64,000 bases of DNA. Source: Styela clava. Lineage: Eukaryota; Chordata; Ascidiacea; Stolidobranchia; Styelidae. The position numbers were made by a program, and so were the translations under genes. The stretch spans positions 19,788,974 through 19,852,973 of the forward strand of contig NC_135259.1 in the NCBI RefSeq assembly GCF_964204865.1, in the 5' to 3' direction. Each line of letters starts with the position of its first letter. Position 1 is the first letter of the stretch. Below are positions 59,601 to 64,000 of the stretch, one piece after another. The notes beneath the pieces were generated by a model. The model worked only from the letters and a program-made list of their open reading frames with translations, ran no database searches and was not told the origin of the DNA.

Positions 59601-62600
59601 TTTACTATAATCTTTCTGCATTGCGGTACAACTGCGAGAGCGAAGCTCAAATATATGGACACGAAGTCCAAAACGCCATACGGTATGTAATCTGTCAGAG
59701 CAGACTACCGGTACCATCAGTCAACGCGGAAGACAGCCATCATGAAAGCGTATTCCCACGAAAAATACAATCTTGAACCACTGAAAATTCCAAAGCAATT
59801 TGTCCTGTTGTTGAGGAGAAAAGCAATTTTTTCATAACGATAAGAAGAAAAATACCAACAACATAATAACAAAACTATCCATATGTCTACTTTGCGTCCA
59901 ATAATAACAATAAAATATTAGCAAAACGATCCCAAGATCCAATAATACCAGGAATGAAAATTACCGTGTTTCACCAACGTTGCAATTTGCTGAACAGAAT
60001 GATTCATGGAATTTCCAAGTGTTCGTGAAACATCTTCAAGAGATTTATTGAATTGCCCCGCCAGTTTTGAATACATGTCAGACCCTGTAAAAAACGCAAA
60101 TATACGTCAATACGTTGTATTAGATAGCAGTAATTTCATTACAGTATTTATATGTATTTCATAGGATGGTCTGTCAAATACATAACTCATTTTATATGTG
60201 TTACAGATAGTGTTATCGCTAATAGCAAAATATTAACCACCCACTAAATTTTGGAACCTCCCTCCCAAATAGCCATATTTCAGAATTCCCACGCGATTTA
60301 ATACAATAAATAAAATATCAACAGTATTTACTCTACTTATTATATCTGATTCAAATCTTGCAAGATTTTGGTGTTTAAATATTGAAATATAATATATTCC
60401 GTTACCTTGCATTACTGAACGTGAAAGTTGCTTCTGGGAAAGATTCAGATACAAAATGCTTTCGATGGTGTTGTTGATTTGGGATTTATGTTCAGTCAGT
60501 TGTGTGTACAAGAAATCGAAATCTGTTAGATTATTCGAAATTATGAATTTCTAAACAATTCGTGTCAAAGACATGCAAAAACTTTACTCATGAGATTGCA
60601 TGAATGTACCGCCAAACAGATGTACCGATGTATTGGAATCGGCTCAAGGTAGACCGATATTTCGGATATGTTTAGCTTTTCAATCTGATTCAGAATGTTT
60701 CAAAAAATAGGTTAGAATACGGATGTTGCAATTAGTTTTTGCGCGGAGGGATCATGTTCGCGGTATTTGCCTCCATCAATTTCCTATTATCTGATATATC
60801 TCTTTTTCCATCTGAAACAATGTGCACTATGAATATTGCTCACAGTCTATTGTTTTAATCCGTCTGTCCTGCACACTTAAGATAATAATTACATAGTATC
60901 ACAAATATCGGCTTTTTTTAAATATTGGTCTCGGCGATAAAAGCGGTTCGGTACATTTCTAGTATGAACCAAACGGGGGCGACCTGTGTGTCTATACTAA
61001 TATAACACGGTTCGGTTGTATTTATGGATGACTCGCTACTGTTGTACTTGTAGATGTAACTGACTCCATGTATATCTGCCAAAGTTTAATTTAAACAGTA
61101 GGCCTACATACAAGCAAGTTTACATGAAATTTTGGAGATGTATTCCAAGGTAACATTATGCTGCGAATTTTCCTGAAGATAGCTGTATGATCATCCAAAT
61201 TTAGTTGTTATATACCTCAAGACAAATCTATTAGGTATTCAAAATAATGTTTTTTCAAGATTTATGAACCATCGCAAAGTAAAATTGATAGACAAAGTGA
61301 TAGACTTGGTTTACCTCTTGTTTTCTGGTCATAAAATTGCTCAATGGAAAAATTATCCTGAGGAGTCTGCTTCATTCCCTTTATTTCGTTCTGCATCTGT
61401 TCAAAATGGGACTGTTTTTGTGAGTTTATTAAGTTTTTCACTTTTCAAAAATATTTCTTTTTGTGCCGAAGGTACCCCCCCCCCCCACAATACAGTGTGG
61501 TCTAGTCCGATATATTCGGCTAAGTGGGACCGTTGGGCATTCGCTAAACTTCATAGAAAGTAAGGTATACGAGCACGTAACAGTGTCTCTAAAAAGGCAA
61601 TAGCGACTCATTCATTGTATGTGCGATTCATGAAATATCTCGTAAACGCTTGAAGCACGGTTACGTACATCTCTCAAAATCTAACGCCTGGGCACGTAAG
61701 TTCTCTCGAAATCTTACGCACGGTCACGTACATTCTCCCGAAATCATACGCACGGTCACGTACATTCTCTCGAAATCATACGCACGATCACGTACATTCT
61801 CTCGAAATCGTACGCACGATCACCGTTGAACAAAATCCCTTCTTGGTCACTCAGTCATATCACTTGCCTCGCGGAGCTGGTGAGCAGGTTTTGAAAGGAT
61901 CGGTCGGCCTTCTCTGCCTTAATTTCAGGGATTGGTAGATTATCTGTATTTTTGAATTTAGTTCTTGTAACAGATAATCTACCAATCCCTGAAATGCTCA
62001 TACCAAGTCACGTATTGTGAATCACCCGTGTATCACACAATGCAATAAGCGAATTGTCTTACGGCACCGATCAAAAATATCACCTTAACGAGTCTATTCA
62101 GACGAGTTTCCATCCCATTGTGGTCACGTGACCAAACGTCGATGATGTTAAAAAATAAGAAAAAGCATTAGGAAATAATGGGATACAAAGCCTCTTTCGG
62201 GCCATGGAAACAGGTTTCGCGGGCCGGACAGTGTCCCGCGAACCGTTTATTGCACCCCTCTGTTGAAGATGGAACAATTAAAATGCAAAACTTATTACTG
62301 TTTCATTAAATATTAGCTGTATTCCACTTACCTGTCTGATCATAAAAATATTAAAAGTGGCGAGTGCGACAATCATTGCCAAAAGTATTATTAAAGTCAC
62401 CACTTCATTTCTGATCTTTGTGTTTTTGTTCTCTGAAAAGATATGAAATGCATAGGATATTGTAAGTATAATATCAAATATTCCTACAAATTTCACTGAA
62501 AGTTTTCATTTTTCACAAAGTAACGGTACGTAATGTTCATCTCATCGAGAATTTTGTAAAAAAATGATGCAAGGCAGCTGTATGCATTTATTGAAGCATT

Positions 62601-62941
62601 GAAAGATGTCGTAATCGCGACTACGTAAAACCTAAAATAAAAGTAAATATACCCTTACTCTATATGGCGTCTTTGCCTAGTGAAGGAATAAAACCTGACA
62701 GACGCAGGAAGTCAAATACCCATACAAATTATAATGGAAATTTCAAATATTAGCGCTATGCTTTCATAATGTGAACGAATGACAGCTTATACCTAACTCC
62801 TGAAATACCTTTGCGTTTCTTTGGTTGAACTTGAACACATGTCATTTCATAAACATTGTCATATGCTGGTAAAGTGTTGTTTTTATCCGGATTTGAATCA
62901 TCCGGAATGTCACAGTAGAATTCTGTTTCAGCAGTAGACAT
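56688..62941 (-). CDS. Gene E: type II membrane fibrinogen-domain protein, long stalk
   Basis: Ten exons give 440 residues: 62809-62941, 62332-62432, 61315-61396, 60406-60522, 59965-60084, 59357-59473, 59116-59261, 58888-58984, 57399-57495 and 56688-57000 (1323 nt with stop). Residues 1-44 are the tail (EFYCDIPDD, DNVYEM); 55-76 the helix (VVTLIILLAMIVALATFNIF); 79-223 the stalk on four exons with recurring sequons NNT, NLS, NKS, NHS, NQS and NRS; 224-440 the FReD with [33 protein letters not shown], calcium-site motif DSDND, CAIGWSGAWWYNKC and LNGVYYQDG. Tail, helix and stalk order match gene 1, including related intron 1 sequence. A MITE sits 18 bp from the acceptor of the GLETIYQL exon. 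No disabling change is seen. Confidence 0.85.
57515..57780. mobile_element. hAT-like MITE next to a splice acceptor of gene E
   Basis: Ends CAGTGGCGTATCTAGGG and, reverse complemented, CAGTGGCGTATCTACG. Flanking octamers GATGTAGA and AGTGCAGA agree at five of eight bases. GGGGCGC motifs occur near both ends. No coding potential. Confidence 0.8.
58435..58730. mobile_element. MITE with about 50-bp CRE-rich inverted ends in gene E
   Basis: The left end contains GGCTACGTCATCTGAAAATT and ACGTCACAGTGACGTAA. The right end, reverse complemented, contains GACTACGTCGTCCGAAAATT and ACGTCACTTCGACGTCAC. The element thus brings several TGACGTCA-like half sites into the intron between the second and third FReD exons. 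Confidence 0.75.
59628..59910. repeat. CAAATATATGGACACG dispersed repeat, copy in gene E
   Basis: It starts AAGCTCAAATATATGGACAC, includes CCAAAGCAATTTGTCCTGTT and ends CTACTTTGCGTCCAATAATA. It lies in the intron between two stalk exons. Confidence 0.65.
61656..61823. repeat. 32-bp tandem repeat in gene E intron
   Basis: About five units of CACGTACATTCTCTCGAAAT followed by CATACGCACGGT. Units differ by single bases, the first being most diverged. It lies in the intron between the transmembrane and first stalk exon. Confidence 0.85.
61922..61995. repeat. Perfect 26-bp hairpin in gene E intron
   Basis: The arm ATTTCAGGGATTGGTAGATT continuing ATCTGT (61922-61947) is repeated exactly as its reverse complement at 61970-61995, with a 22-base AT-rich loop. 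It directly follows the 32-bp tandem repeat. Confidence 0.85.
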
Positions 62942-62991
62942 CTTGACAGGTCGGTCGGTTTTTCCAAACGACTCGTTCCAAATGTTCGATA

Positions 62992-63004
62992 TCTTTTTTT
63001 ATAC
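62992..63004 (-). promoter_or_regulatory. TATA-like element upstream of gene E
   Basis: On the minus strand TATAAAAAAAGATATC lies about 55 bp before the ATG, followed by GAACATTTGGAACGAGTCG, the family's 5' leader block. The TGACGTCA palindrome of genes 1 and B was not found upstream. Confidence 0.45.
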
Positions 63005-63009
63005 AGGTA

Positions 63010-64000
63010 TAACTGCGGTTTGATATTCTTTAGTCATGAGTAAATGCATTAGAGTGGTGTAATCACCTTATAGAACATAAAATGTCTTATAAGCATTTAA
63101 TAAACAAATAAGTTAGCATGTTGTGGGTGATATCTGTTACTCGTCTGTTTGGGACCATAATGTATTCCTGCATCTCAAATACTAACGAACAAGCACAAGA
63201 GTTGTCGATATCATTGTTGCCAAAATATATGACTACATGATTATTAGGTTATTAATGAGGGATTTGTGGGTGTCACAGAATCTGCGTCATCAATATTTTA
63301 TATGTTTTTTGGAATTACTCACTGTGTGGTCAATTAAATAGAATGAACATAGAATAAATTAAGTATGCATGTTTTGATAGGATTCCTAATATATGCACAA
63401 TCATCCAAAATGTTGAATCATTAGAATGTGGGATAATGGGCTTGTCTATTTCTACGCATATATTTATCGCATGATACATAAAACAGGTCTTATCGACTGG
63501 CGGTCCGACTCCGGACTTTTCGAGTATTCGATTCGGACTCTACCTAATTCTTTATTTTGGATCATTGGCCCCACTTTGGATATGTGGAGGTTTTCTTTAA
63601 TTAACTGACTTATATATTTTTAAAGATTATTTTATAGTTTCTTCATATTTGCACCTGAATATATATGGAACGAACGGTACGCCATAATTTGGGTTACCAT
63701 ACGTCCCGATTTAAGCGGGGCAGTCCCACTTTTCGACGTCTTGTCCCGGCTTCCTGACCGGTCAGCCAGAAGTCCCGCTTTGGCGCTCAGCCAGTCAAAA
63801 TAATACACGAACATTACCAATTAGCAATTTTTCGAAACTGTTGTTGCTGTTTAACGTACCGGCAGCCTACTTACTGAAGGTGGATGCATGGTTTGATTGT
63901 TTCGTTGTTTTGATTGCTACAATTTTTTACGTGTAAGCCCCGTACGTCAAAGGGGTGCTTAACGTTAACGTAAGTTCCTTTATAATTTTCGAACTGAAAC
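63010..64000. other. No gene seen; right edge
   Basis: Upstream flank of gene E. At 63700-63780 the sequence CATACGTCCCGATTTAAGCG with TCCCGGCTTCC and AAGTCCCGCTTTGGC looks like a repeat fragment. Open frames are short and without recognisable domains. Confidence 0.4.

Noticed and set aside
61656-61823. CRISPR-like array
   Set aside because: The 32-bp units are contiguous, without unique spacers, and the context is a eukaryotic intron.
4725-62941. Naming the genes s-Themis (ascidian self-sterility fibrinogen-like proteins) or FIBCD1
   Set aside because: Only the domain type is shared. No nested PKD1-like partner gene is visible, and orthology cannot be judged without a tree.

Overview
The window looks like nuclear DNA of an AT-rich, transposon-rich invertebrate animal. 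Genes are split into short exons with GT/AG borders. I recognise no ribosomal RNA, tRNA, operon or bacterial signal. The gene family (membrane-anchored fibrinogen-domain proteins) and the density of hAT transposon remnants fit an invertebrate deuterostome, most likely an ascidian tunicate. That placement is an inference, not something the sequence proves.

The main content is one tandem family. Six genes or gene remnants encode predicted type II membrane proteins: a short cytoplasmic tail with tyrosines, one transmembrane helix, a stalk built from interchangeable exons rich in N-glycosylation sequons, and a C-terminal fibrinogen-related domain (FReD) carried on four exons. Gene 1 is on the plus strand (4725-13223) and is decayed. 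Genes A (24503-27856), B (31247-35351), C (41417-45805), D (49480-54094) and E (56688-62941) are on the minus strand. A, C, D and E can be joined exon by exon into open frames of 322, 359, 333 and 440 residues; each summed coding length is divisible by three. B carries a nonsense codon and two damaged splice acceptors. Gene 1 has a LINE inside a stalk exon, a damaged donor and a deletion of the last FReD exons. An orphan first exon with a frameshift lies at 22757-22852.

Layout: 1-4.6 kb holds transposon remnants (BED-type hAT, MITEs, a 322-bp tandem duplication). 4.7-13.2 kb is gene 1. 13.2-16.3 kb is an inverted copy of the 3' flank of gene B. 16.9-17.3 kb is a Ty3/gypsy integrase tail. 17.8-21.1 kb is a ZMYM1-like hAT element. 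21.5-24.3 kb holds MITEs and the orphan exon. 24.5-63 kb is the minus-strand array, with duplicated intergenic blocks between B and C and between C and D. 63-64 kb shows nothing I can name.

How the genes may work together (inference): stalk exons mostly begin and end in the same phase, so they can be gained, lost or skipped without breaking the frame. Paralogues differ in stalk length and in the ligand-facing surface of the FReD while keeping the calcium-site motif and the tail tyrosines. This is what a small, fast-changing family of surface recognition receptors would look like. No ligand or function can be read from the sequence alone.
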